Source: Buddleja alternifolia (taxonomy: Eukaryota > Streptophyta > Magnoliopsida > Lamiales > Scrophulariaceae). Taken from it: a stretch of DNA of 64,000 bases. Within the stretch, counting starts at the first letter, position 1, and each line of letters begins with the position of its first letter. Under the pieces are notes generated by a model. That model worked only from the letters and a program-made list of their open reading frames with translations. It was not told the origin of the DNA and searched no databases. The position numbers were made by a program, and so were the translations under genes. Of this stretch, positions 52,829 through 62,477 are shown in pieces. The stretch spans positions 24,200,195 to 24,264,194 of the forward strand of contig CM033394.1 in assembly GCA_019426215.1 (NCBI GenBank). The letters run 5' to 3'.

Positions 52829-55153
52829 TCAACCAGGATCTTGCAATGAAACTTTTTCTAGTGCATGCTCTTTGTGGTCCACCATTTTCTGCGCCATCAT
52901 TTTAACTTTTTCAAGAAATGAAATAGATTTCACATCCCGAGGACACCTCATGGAGTCAAGTATGTTGAATTTGACAATTTCACCATCAAACTCCATGGAA
53001 AGAGTGCCCTCATGAACATTCACAATTGTTCGAGCCGTCTTGAGGAAAGGACGTCCTAAAAGAATGGGGGCGGGATTTATGGAATGATCATTTCCCATGT
53101 GTAAAACATAAAAATCCGCTGGAAAAATTAGACCGTTCACCTCTACCAAGACATCCTCAATTACCCCATCGGGGTAAGCATTAGAACAATCTGCTAATTG
53201 GATAATTACCCCCGTTTCCTTTAAAGGACCCAAATCCAACGATTTATAAATTGATAATGGCATGACATTGATGGATGCACCTAAGTCTAGCATGGCATGA
53301 TCAAATTTTGTCTTACCAATCATACATGGAATCGTGAACATACCAGGGTCTTGACATTTTGGAGGTAACTTACGTTGGATCACGGCGGATACGTTCTCGC
53401 CCACGCTCACACGCTCATTACCTATCAACTTTCTCTTTTGTGTGCATAGTTTCTTGAGAAATTTGGCATACCGGGGTACTTGGCGAATCACATCGATAAG
53501 AGGTATATTCACCTCCACCTTCCTAAAAATTTCTAAGATTTCTTTCTCTTTCTCCTTTTTCTTCGATTGTGCAAACCTACTTGGAAGAGGAGGCTTAGTA
53601 ATAATAGGAATGGGATGAGGGTTAGAGGTTACCATTGAAGGAGAGATGGAAGGAAGAGAACTCTTGGCACACTTTTTCTCCTCTTCCTCCATAATGTCAT
53701 GTCCCGGTGGTGGCTTGAGTTGTGCTTCAACTTCTTTTCCACTTCTCAATATGATAGCACTAACATTTTCCATGTGGTTGATGCTTTGAGATGGTAGCTT
53801 TCCCAATCCTTGAGCTTCAATCCTACTCATAGAAGTGGCCAATTGACTCATTTGTGTCTCTAGATGCTTTAGGCTTGACTTAGTTTCTTGCTTGAATTGA
53901 ATTTGATCTTGAGCAAGAGCCTTCACAATATCTTCTAAAGACAAGTTGGAGTTTGAGCTTGAACTAGGAGAAGGGGCTTGTGGCTTAGGTGGGAAAGGAG
54001 GTGGTGATCCTTGACTATACCCTTGATTGTACCCTTGATGATTAGGGCCATTTGAATTTCTATAGCCAAAGTTCGGATCCCTCCCTCCGGAATTGTAAGA
54101 GTTTGAATAGGGATCATAGTGGTGTTGCGGTGGTCCTAAAAACCCCCCCATGGCATTTGCATACTCAATTGATCCTTCTTGGAGAGCGGGGCACATGTCG
54201 GTGGGATGATTCACATTAGCACAAATCCTACACGCTTTCACTTGTTGTATCTTTCCAACGACCATTCGATGAACAAGTGAAGTTAATTCGGCAATTTTTA
54301 ACTCAAGTGAACTAGATTTTACCTCATTTACCTTACTTGGTTGAGGTTCATGCCGAAAGCTAAATTGTTGAGAGTTTGCCGCCATGTTTGAAATCAATAA
54401 CCGAGCACCCTCGGGAGTTTTATCAACTAATGCCCCTCCACTAGCGGCGTCAATCATTGTCCTCTCGGTGGGAATAAGTCCTTCGTAAAAGTATTGGATG
54501 AGGAGTTGCTCGCTAATTTGATGATGAGGGTAACTAGAACATAGCCTTTTGAATCGCTCCCAATACTCGTAGAGAGTTTCCCCGGATATTTGTCGGATGC
54601 CACATATCTCTTTCCGGATAATGGCGGCTTTGGAAGCCGGAAAGTACTTCTCTAAAAATACCCGTTTCATCTCATTCCATGTGTTGATTGATCCGGATGG
54701 TAAGTAGTAGAGCCAATCTTTCGCCGAGTCCGCTAAAGAAAAGGGGAATGCCCTTAGCTTGATTTGTTCATCGGATATCCCCGCGGGCTTCATAGAAGTG
54801 CATACCATGTGAAATTCCTTGAGATGCTTGTGAGGATCATCACCTGTAAAACCATGAAAAGTGGGGAGGAGGTGAATTAAACCGAATTTTAATTCAAAAG
54901 CAACATCAAGGGCTGGGTAATCAATGCATAGAGGTTGATAATTGAGATTCGGTGTCGCCAACTCCTTAAGAGTGCGATTGTTTCGATTGTTTGCCATTTC
55001 TTCTTTTTTAGGATTGGATTGATGGAAGTAAGATGCTAAGTCAATAGCAATGTTGATCCTGGATGTTGATGCTTGAGGTGCTTCCCTTTGTAACCTATGA
55101 AACGTCCTCTCAGTTTCAAGATCAAATGGTAAATCGTGAGAGAATCGTGACAT
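52829..55153 (-). CDS. intact gag-protease polyprotein of the Athila-type element (774 aa)
   Basis: One uninterrupted frame. An upstream in-frame ATG at 55210 would add 19 residues, almost all hydrophobic or Cys; I prefer ATG 55153 because MSRFSHDLPFDLETERTFHR is the expected start. Retrotransposon gag domain at about residues 85-230 (FHGFTGDDPHKHLKEFHMVC, AKDWLYYLPSGSINTWNEMK, FLEKYFPASKAAIIRKEICG, ERFKRLCSSYPHHQISEQLL). CCHC knuckle CRICANVNHPTDMC at about 310-325. A Q/G/N/P-rich linker follows. The aspartic protease has DLGASINVMPLS at 623-634 and ILLGRPF at 697-703. D-L-G instead of D-S/T-G is usual in Athila proteases. It would form virus-like particles in the cytoplasm. No RT follows, so mobility depends on partners. 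The lack of any stop over 774 codons argues for recent activity or selection on gag. Confidence 0.93.
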   Translation of the reverse strand: MSRFSHDLPFDLETERTFHRLQREAPQASTSRINIAIDLASYFHQSNPKKEEMANNRNNRTLKELATPNLNYQPLCIDYPALDVAFELKFGLIHLLPTFHGFTGDDPHKHLKEFHMVCTSMKPAGISDEQIKLRAFPFSLADSAKDWLYYLPSGSINTWNEMKRVFLEKYFPASKAAIIRKEICGIRQISGETLYEYWERFKRLCSSYPHHQISEQLLIQYFYEGLIPTERTMIDAASGGALVDKTPEGARLLISNMAANSQQFSFRHEPQPSKVNEVKSSSLELKIAELTSLVHRMVVGKIQQVKACRICANVNHPTDMCPALQEGSIEYANAMGGFLGPPQHHYDPYSNSYNSGGRDPNFGYRNSNGPNHQGYNQGYSQGSPPPFPPKPQAPSPSSSSNSNLSLEDIVKALAQDQIQFKQETKSSLKHLETQMSQLATSMSRIEAQGLGKLPSQSINHMENVSAIILRSGKEVEAQLKPPPGHDIMEEEEKKCAKSSLPSISPSMVTSNPHPIPIITKPPLPSRFAQSKKKEKEKEILEIFRKVEVNIPLIDVIRQVPRYAKFLKKLCTQKRKLIGNERVSVGENVSAVIQRKLPPKCQDPGMFTIPCMIGKTKFDHAMLDLGASINVMPLSIYKSLDLGPLKETGVIIQLADCSNAYPDGVIEDVLVEVNGLIFPADFYVLHMGNDHSINPAPILLGRPFLKTARTIVNVHEGTLSMEFDGEIVKFNILDSMRCPRDVKSISFLEKVKMMAQKMVDHKEHALEKVSLQDPG

Positions 55154-55227
55154 AAACAGAAAATACAAACAAAAATAAAAAAAAAAACAAAAACACAAGC
55201 AATAAAACAATTAAACTAATCAATACT

Positions 55228-55244
55228 CCCCGGCAACGGCGCCA
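55228..55244 (-). promoter_or_regulatory. primer binding site of the Athila-type element
   Basis: The element strand reads TGGCGCCGTTGCCGGGG, the well-known Athila-group PBS, five bases from the 5' LTR end at 55250. It is not the Met-type PBS of the copia elements in the window. Confidence 0.92.
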
Positions 55245-55249
55245 AAATT

Positions 55250-56572
55250 TGATGCGTGTCGTAGCACACCAAAAATATTATTTATACTTCCTTGATACCT
55301 AATGCAATAGCGGTAAGCAAGGGTCGAACCCAAGAGAGTGTAGATCAATTACAATTGTTAAATAACTTATGAAACTTAAGTAAAAAGGGGGGTTGGTTGC
55401 AATTGTACGGAATCTAAACAAATAAAAATTATAAAGAAAGCAATTAAATAGTATAATTGAATCAATAATGTAAAGCCCGGTCAATTGTAATTACCCATCA
55501 TCTTCTCGATTCGATCATAGATACGCAAGATTAATTCTAGTTGAGTAGCCAACTAAGAGGAACAATGATAGCATATGAACATCTTGCTCTTTTCTTAAGC
55601 GTAATTTATCAACGGATAACCAATCGATAAATTCTAACTCCTAAAATACATCTAGGGACTAGGCCTTCGATTCATTTACGGAGAAGCATTAATCACAAAA
55701 AGAGAGTTGACATCAATAGTCAATCCACCTAGCATGAATTAAATCTAATGACATTAATTTTCCCCTAAGAATCTAATATCAATCATTCATCAATATTAAT
55801 CCCTATTTGCTACTAAGCAAGACCATAATTGATAGCAATTTAATCTTAACTAGCAATGGATCAATGAAACACAATAACAAAGTGTACATCTAAGCTAAGC
55901 AATTCATCAAACACTTGGCATGAAAACAAGAAAATCACTCAACAAAGAAATTATATTAAGAACAATAATCTCACAAATCAAGATGATGATTTCGAATTAC
56001 AATTGCCCGGATGAGGTAATTCCAAAAATGCAAAAATCTAAAGAGAACAAGACTTGGGGGAGGCAAAGATGGTTTCAAAGTATGTCAAAACTCCATTTAT
56101 AGCCACAGAAATCGGGTAGAATCTAAGAGGCTCGCGCTGGAGCGAGCACAATGTCTCGCTCCAGCTCGAGCTATTGAGCCACGCATGGATCGCGCTGGAG
56201 CAAGATTTTTTGCTTGCTCCAGCGCATGCTAAGGCATCTTTAGCTCGCGCTGGAGCAAGCAAAAAGGCTTGCTCCAGCGCGAGCTTAGCTGCTGCGCACA
56301 GCTGGGGCTGGAGCAAGCCTTTTTGCTTGCTCCAGCCCGAGCTCTAGTAGCTTGCGGGTACATTTATGGGACTTCTCGCTTTTCTCGGTCGTTCTCCAAC
56401 CTCCCGACTTCATTTGGGGCTCTCAATCTCGATCAATTCCACATCTTTTCTCGTCAAAAGCTCCAACCATCCTACAAGATAAAATCAAGACTTTAAACGA
56501 GCGATTATAAAAGAATATTGCATAAAAACATTGGAATTAGACAAGATTTGTAGAAGAATAACACACTTATCA
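55250..56572 (-). repeat. 5' LTR of the Athila-type element (1323 bp)
   Basis: TGATGCGTGTCGTAGC at 55250, ACACTTATCA at 56572. Near-identical to the left LTR, lacking about 35 bp near 56018 and a few bases near 55935. The hairpin array (56130-56343) and TATA box (56095-56104) are both kept. Confidence 0.95.
56130..56343. repeat. array of four GC-rich hairpins in U3 (right LTR)
   Basis: Same four inverted repeats as in the left LTR. The few differences (e.g. ACTTTTT to ATTTTTT, AAAAGGG to AAAAAGG, CCATGCATGG to CCACGCATGG) fall in loops or between hairpins, not in stems. Confidence 0.93.
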
Positions 56573-56577
56573 ACTGT

Positions 56578-57729
56578 CAATGGTAGGATTACTGGTCATG
56601 ATAGTATGCATTAGCCTTAGACTTGAGAATCACGAGTAATGTGCTTTGTGACCTTGTGCTTGTTACTAGATTAGTTAGATCCAATTCACCCGTTGGTGGA
56701 ATCGACCTCGAAGTGCAGTATCAGTGGGCAAGTAGTAGTTGTTCGATGATTACCAAGATGGAATTCACTGTCTCGGGTAGTAAACTCGTTTATGTCCTAT
56801 GAGATCATGAGTATATGAAATGACAAGAATTTGGCCAAAGCATACACACTATCTCGTGTGGAACACGAAGGGTAGTTTGGCAATTTCATAGTACTATGGT
56901 TAGACATTGAGTCCTGTGAGTTTGACCTTTCCATGACTCTCACTTGATTGGATATAACAGTGAAGGGCTTATACTCATATAGTATTCATAACTAAAAAGT
57001 TCGAAATGATCTTATCATTTTGTTCTCAATTGAGTTTCGATGTGGGTCCATGGACTGGCTAGGACACCCACATCCTTGGTTTTCTAAAAGGATGTTTTGA
57101 TAATTTGTTATTTGATAAACGAATGACAACATATAAAGAGTCAATTAATTAATTGGAATTAATTTTATTTATTTAATTGGATTAGTTAAACAAATTAATT
57201 TATAAAATAATTAATTGAATTTAATTATTTGATTGTCTAATTGGCAAATAATTAATTGGACTAATTATTTGATTGTTTAATGGATTATTTAGTTGGGCTA
57301 AATAATTAATTAAATATTAGACTAAGTTGAAAGTCAACTTAGTCTAATAATAGGCCCGTAGGCATATAACATTAAAGATGGGCTTGAGATTTTATTAAAT
57401 CGCTAAGCTCATCTTAGAGAATAGCTCTCAGAAAAACCTAGAAAGAAAACAGCGTGAAAATTCTCTCCCTCTCACTCTCTAGCCGTCATTCTTCAAGAAA
57501 GAAAAGAGGAGAAGATTTTTCTATCTTTCGTCTGCGTGATACCTAGAGGCAAGTGCTTGGAGTTGTTGCTACACAAATATCAAAAAATTCCCACCAAAGA
57601 AGAACGACAAATTGTTTTGCGTGTTCTTCTTCTCTGTTTTCTATCAAAACTCAAATCCGTGGAGTGGTCCATAGATTGGAATTCGTCATGTTTTATTTTC
57701 CACTGCACATGGTGCGACGAAACCCAACA
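56578..57729 (+). repeat. LTR of element E, second part
   Basis: Resumes after the TSD copy ACTGT at 56573-56577. Contains AGATCCAATTCACCCGTTGG and GATCGACCTCGAAGTGC (56675-56720), an AATTAATT block (about 57115-57315), a perfect 15-bp inverted repeat ATTAGACTAAGTTGA (57317-57331/57335-57349, 3-nt loop) and the end AACCCAACA at 57729. Confidence 0.85.
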
Positions 57730-57730
57730 G

Positions 57731-57741
57731 TGATATCAGAA
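57731..57741 (+). promoter_or_regulatory. primer binding site of element E
   Basis: TGATATCAGAA; compared with TGGTATCAGAG it has two transitions, so it is a decayed Met-type PBS. Confidence 0.82.
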
Positions 57742-57832
57742 CCAACTCTAGGAGGATTTATGAGTTTTATGAATGATTATGTTTTTTGTTGGCAAATTTT
57801 ATTATTAAACATTTGATTTTTGATGTTGGGAT

Positions 57833-59948
57833 TGTAAGGATCGGTATGCCCCCACAAGCGATGCCGGCGCAACGGAAGAAACAAACTATGTAAAAACACA
57901 TATAAATTGGCATCTCAAGCTAGGGGAGTCGAAGTAATGCACAACAAAAACTAAAATACGAATAAAGGGGTTTTAAACAGATTACAAGATTTGGGGTTTT
58001 ATTAAAGTGAGGGTGTATAACCACAATACAAGGAAACCACACCAAAAACTTGGCTCTCATTTTCGAACCTCACCTCAACATGGAGGGATTCTAATCAAAC
58101 CACCAAAAGCTCCTAAAGAAAGAAGCCTCTACAAGGACACACCTCAAGCAAGTTCATACCTTGAGCAAAAGATTGGCTAGATATATGCTTTAAGGAAATG
58201 GAGTCTATGTAGTGAAAGGTGGAAGACAAGAAGAGTTACGAAAAGAAATATCTATGGAAGATAATCTTCTATAACTAATTTTCAAGAAGAAGTTCTATGG
58301 AAGAAAGTCTTCAAGAAGCACAAAAGAAGCTAGAAGAAAACTCTAGAGAGGAAGTATTAAGCTCAAAGCTTTCTTTCCTTTAAGTTTTCATCAAGAATGA
58401 AAGAAGAGCAAACAACAACTCTAATTTAAGCCTCAAATTCGGCCATAATGAGATAGAGATAGGAGAAGACTTGCTTCTCCTCATTTTGGCAACTCCTATC
58501 TACCATCTCATGTGTAAGAAAAGTAGTTTTCATTTTCTTCTTCTTTCCAAAAACATCACTATCAACTTTGACTAACTTTGAATTTGAATCTTGTGACTTC
58601 ATTTAATTAAGTCCAACTTAATTAAAATGGCTCCCAAGTCTTCCAAGACTTGTTAATTAAATAATCTTCATGATTAATTAATATTACAATTAGTAGCTTA
58701 AATAAATTCCCGGATAATAATAATTTTCGTTAATGATTAATCTCCAAGATTAATTAATAGAACAATTATTTTCTCAAGCCTACTAATTAAAATGTCTTCC
58801 ACTTAATCAATTAATCCCATTAATCAATTTCACTTTAATCCTAAACCGGATTAATATCCACATAGCAATTGAACTTTCTTGAGTAAGTGTGTAACCCCAT
58901 TGTAAGTTCGTTCATGTACTAGTAGTAGGAACACAACCCCGTTGTGCCTTTGCAATTTCATTGCTAGATTTAATTACTCCAAGTATTTTAATCCGACCAA
59001 GAATTAATTACCGATTAATTCATGGCTCCTACAAATCAAGGTCAGTAGCCACGCGCCAAGAAGACCTAGCCATGAACGATTATTAGGTGACCTTTCCGTA
59101 TTACGATTTTCGCATAAGTAAAATCTTCCATCAAATATCCTGATCGAATCTAGGACTTGGATGTCAGTTAAAATCCTAGTAACTCGATTCTATGTATATC
59201 GATCTAAGTGACATTGACCAATTTATCAATCAAGCAAGGAAACATTGTGCCTCCTTATTGATACGACTCCGGCCGGAGGTTCCCATGGTCAATACACTGT
59301 GAAGTACAGAGGATAGGCGCCGATGCTAATGATCAGTGACGGATTCTCTCTTGGCACTCACGCGCCTCCGTACATAACCAGACTGGACCCAATATGCCCC
59401 ACTTTATGACTTGCCTAGAATTGTGTGACAAATCTAAGTATAGTGGGCGATGCACGAGATGACCAATGGTGCCTTAAGTCATGAGGACCAATCTTACGCC
59501 TACGTAACCGAGGAGATTCCAAATTCGACATTGACTCCAATATGGAATCTCGGCGGGATTGTTCAGTTTACTCGATCCCAACGAGAACCCACGTACATGC
59601 ACTGATGTACATCGTATCAGTATACATGGAATAGGATACACTCTGCAAGAGTGTGCATTGTACGTGCAAGTCTTTGCAAGTCATTGATATCTCTATCTCA
59701 ATGATTCTATGACTTGGAACATCTTTAAGATCACAACTTTAGAGACGTATTCCATGATTGGCATCCCCGATACCAAACACATCTCATAGCTTAAGAGTGA
59801 TCTAGGGGACTTTATCTAATTGCATAGAATGATAAGATAAAGAAGAATATGCCTTTTATTAAATAACTTGACAAGATACAATATAAGATTGTTTAAAGAG
59901 TCGGCTACTACGCCCTACAAATGGCGCGTCGGGCACCTAACTCTTTCA
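57833..59948 (-). repeat. solo LTR F (2116 bp) with perfect 5-bp TSD GGGAT
   Basis: TGTAAGGATCGG at 57833 and AACTCTTTCA at 59948 are TG..CA ends, flanked by GGGAT (57828-57832 and 59949-59953). Read on the minus strand it starts GAGTTAGGTGCCCGACGCGC after TGAAA, resembling the start of solo LTR D. No internal domain is present. It interrupts the leader of element E. Confidence 0.9.
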
Positions 59949-60106
59949 GGGATTTCTTGTAAAATTCAATTTTGATACATGACATATCGTTACTCACATG
60001 TTATACGTGTTTTAGGTTGATTGGATTCAACAAAAACCAACTCAGAGAGTCACTGGAATTGATAGGGACACTGTTTTTGGAAAACAGTATAACAGGTCGT
60101 AGACCG

Positions 60107-60362
60107 ACGTTCGAACGTGCAAGGTGCAACGTTCGGACGTCGGGCACAATACAATTTTTAAAACGGTTCTACATCCAACGCTCAAACGTCCTCAAAGGCA
60201 TGTTTGGAAGTTGGGCACACCAATGCTCGAACGTCCTTAGAGGCACGTTCGGACGTTAGATGTTTCAACGTTCGAACGTCTTTAGAGAAATGTTCGGACG
60301 TTGGAAATAGAATGCATTAAAATTATTATTTGTGACATGCTCGAACGTGACGAGCTGGACGT
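60107..60362. repeat. array of 34-nt dyads built on ACGTTCGAACGT
   Basis: Five units start at 60107, 60178, 60223, 60268 and 60337. In the first four, a 12-bp site related to ACGTTCGAACGT is followed at exactly 22 bp by a second 12-bp site related to ACGTTCGGACGT, with a 10-nt spacer. The two sites can pair with each other. The fifth unit is shortened. Unit spacing is 71, 45, 45 and 69 bp. Confidence 0.9.
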
Positions 60363-61546
60363 TAGGGAGTGCGAGGCTGTGTGTTGGACTCTTGTACAAT
60401 CCATAAACATGAATGGTTGGACCATCTATGATATTTGGATTAACAAATGCGAGTCACACTAGGTATGTTTTAATTTTGGGTATTATCTTGATTAATCCGG
60501 TGGGTCAAATGGTTGATGACCCGGTTTAATAGGATTTAACCCAAATAGAAACCATAATAAGAATGACCCGACCCACCTCCATCAATGGGTCGACCCGTGG
60601 GTCGACCCATGGATAGTTTTAATTTTGAAATGTTAATAAATTTGATTTAATTTTGTTTTTAAAATTAAAATTAGGATTTATCAAATATTTTGGAAATCAG
60701 ATAAATCTAGTAAATGTCATCATCGATGAATCCCTTTAATGGTTGAAATTGGATTTCAATTATACCCACATAAATGTAATGCATTCTTTTATGCTTTGAT
60801 GCATGTGGTGGGATGCGTTCCATGGATTAAGTTTTTGTGCTTTTTTTTCTAAGTTGTATTAGTTCGGAGTTTGAGCCCCAAGTTTGTATTTTACCTTTGA
60901 TAGATTTTTGTATGGGATGCATTCATCTATGTAAATACTAGAGTAGGGTTTTTGGACATGAAGATCTTCTTGGAGCTTGGAGGCCCGATGTTAGACGTTA
61001 GGTGTAGATCTTTTAGGGCCCATTCCCCTCACCCCTAATTGGGCCATTGGCTTGGCCCAATTTAGTTCAAATCCATGAAATGCATGTGTGGTAGATTGCT
61101 ACGCCTTTACTGCTTTGATATATTGTATATATTCTCCATGTCCGCGCGCTAAATCGGTTAATGTGCAAAGTGAGACTTAACACAAACGTGAAAAATTCTC
61201 CTACGGAATAAATACTGAATTTTAAAAGGGAAATGGATATCTCGGCTCTCCATTAATCTTGATGAAAGAAGAGTGTATATCTAATGTATAATTTCTTCCC
61301 AGTTAACATTTGAATTTCTCAAGAGCATTAATGCAATTGGTCGAAGCAAATTCCACCCTATATATCATTAAAGGGTTGCAAGGTGAAATAAAATTGTTAG
61401 ATTGATAGGAGTTGAAGGGCCCAAGTTCAGATAGATGATAACCTATATTATTGTTAAAGCGTTGCGGTCTCGTAATCTATGAGCCGAATGGAGATTGAAT
61501 CACCTATTATTTTTTTTTGGAAAGATCAATTTCATTAAAAAACAAA

Positions 61547-62062
61547 GGATAATGGCAGACACCCCTCTCAATTATGAGGTGATGTGCACTTTGCCCCCTA
61601 ACTTATTAAAATATGCACTTTGCCCCCCTCATTTATCATAAAATGTGCACTTCACCAGCTCGGGCAGTTTGGGCAGGGGCAAAGTGCTACAAAACACATA
61701 AGTGGAGGCAAAATACTACAAAAACACATAAGTCAGGGGGCAAAGTGCTACAAAGACACATAAGTCAGGGGGCAAAAGTCCAATTTTTATGATAAGTGTG
61801 GGCAGGGGCAAATTGCTACAAAACACATAAGTGAGGAGGCAAAATGCTACAAAAACACATAAGTCAGGGGGCAAAGTGCTACAAAAACACATAATTCAGG
61901 GGGCAAAGTGCTACAAAAACACATAAGTCAGGGGGCAAAAGTCCAATTTTTATGATAAGTGTGGCGCCCGACTGCCCGAGGGGGTGAAGTGCACATTTTA
62001 TGATAAATGAGGGGGCAAAGTGCACATCACCCCATGACTGAGGGGGATATCTGCTATTATCC
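61547..62062. mobile_element. Mutator-like MITE with internal tandem repeats
   Basis: Left end GGATAATGGCAGACACCCCT and right end, reversed, GGATAATAGCAGATATCCCC continue as inverted repeats of about 50 bp (both include TGATGTGCACTTTGCCCC). The A-rich flanks AAAAAACAA (61537-61545 and 62065-62073) could be a 9-bp TSD but lie in low-complexity sequence. It sits inside the LINE 3' region and has no transposase frame. Confidence 0.8.
61675..61960. repeat. minisatellite of about 32-bp units inside the MITE
   Basis: Units like GGCAAAGTGCTACAAAAACA plus CATAAGTCAGG are repeated about seven to eight times, and the whole block is itself duplicated (both halves end in GTCCAATTTTTATGATAAGT). Confidence 0.9.
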
Positions 62063-62477
62063 CAAAAAAACAATAAAAGAATTACAGAGTCATACAAATG
62101 TAAAACTTTTGATGAACTTAGCTAGATAACAAACTATATAGACAAAGAAACAAAGATTTGAAGCCCCTTAGAGGCATCACTCAATAACATCAATCGAAAC
62201 AAAACCTACAAGAAGACCAATAAAGACAAAACAACTTGCTGTGTAACTCTTATGTACCCAATTTCAGCCAGCCGATGAACCAAATAAGGACAAAAACCAC
62301 ACAAGATAAAGAAAAATCCAAGGATCTGAACCTAAACCAAAAAGAACTCCACTGAATCCATACTTTGGCACAACTACGATAATCTACCAAACAAACCTAA
62401 TCAAACATCCATATTTATCGACATATTCCCCAAGAATCAAACATAAGGATATGCAATAGACAAACCCAGCAAGAATC

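Larger units (their letters stand above)
49916..56572 (-). mobile_element. complete Athila-type gag-protease-only LTR element (TR-GAG-like), TSD ACTGT
   Basis: Two near-identical LTRs (49916-51276 and 55250-56572) are flanked by ACTGT (49911-49915 and 56573-56577). On the minus strand: 5' LTR, Athila-type PBS (55228-55244), one intact frame for gag plus protease (55153-52829), 1.55 kb of non-coding DNA, polypurine tract and 3' LTR. RT, RNase H and integrase are absent, so it must borrow pol from an autonomous relative. Elements with only gag between LTRs have been named TR-GAG; this one also has a protease. LTR differences are mainly two short indels and a few substitutions, so insertion was recent. 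Confidence 0.93.
49480..61504 (+). mobile_element. Ty1/copia element E: LTR and leader, split by two later insertions
   Basis: The plus-strand LTR comes in two parts (49480-49915 and 56578-57729) separated by the Athila-type element with TSD ACTGT. It is followed by PBS (57731-57741) and a long leader to 61504 that is split by solo LTR F. The leader end (61140-61500) matches, reversed, the leaders of elements A and B (GCTAAATCGGTTAATGTGCA versus their counterpart). No gag or pol is in view: a LINE begins at 61505. Confidence 0.85.
57742..61504 (+). other. leader of element E, interrupted by solo LTR F
   Basis: Parts 57742-57832 and 59949-61504. Non-coding. The first 900 bp after F holds an array of dyads (60107-60362), then GGGTCGACCCGTGGGTCGACCC-like repeats near 60590. 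The last 360 bp match the leaders of A and B in reverse orientation. No gag frame is seen before the LINE at 61505. Confidence 0.75.

Noticed and set aside
55154..55210. N-terminal extension of the Athila gag to the ATG at 55210
   Set aside because: The added 19 residues are nearly all Phe, Cys, Leu and Tyr from a T-rich leader; not a plausible gag start and not needed.
57824..59948. Start of solo LTR F at TGTTGG (57824)
   Set aside because: That start gives no matching TSD; starting at TGTAAG (57833) gives GGGAT on both sides, so TGTTGGGAT belongs to the target.
60590..60620. GGGTCGACCCGTGGGTCGAC-type palindromes as a possible operator
   Set aside because: Similar GGGTCGACCC text occurs in other copia leaders (36040-36070, 41905-41925); it is lineage-typical leader composition rather than a new site.
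61675..61960. CRISPR-like regular repeats
   Set aside because: Units are adjacent without unique spacers, lie between MITE terminal repeats and in a plant genome; a minisatellite explains them.
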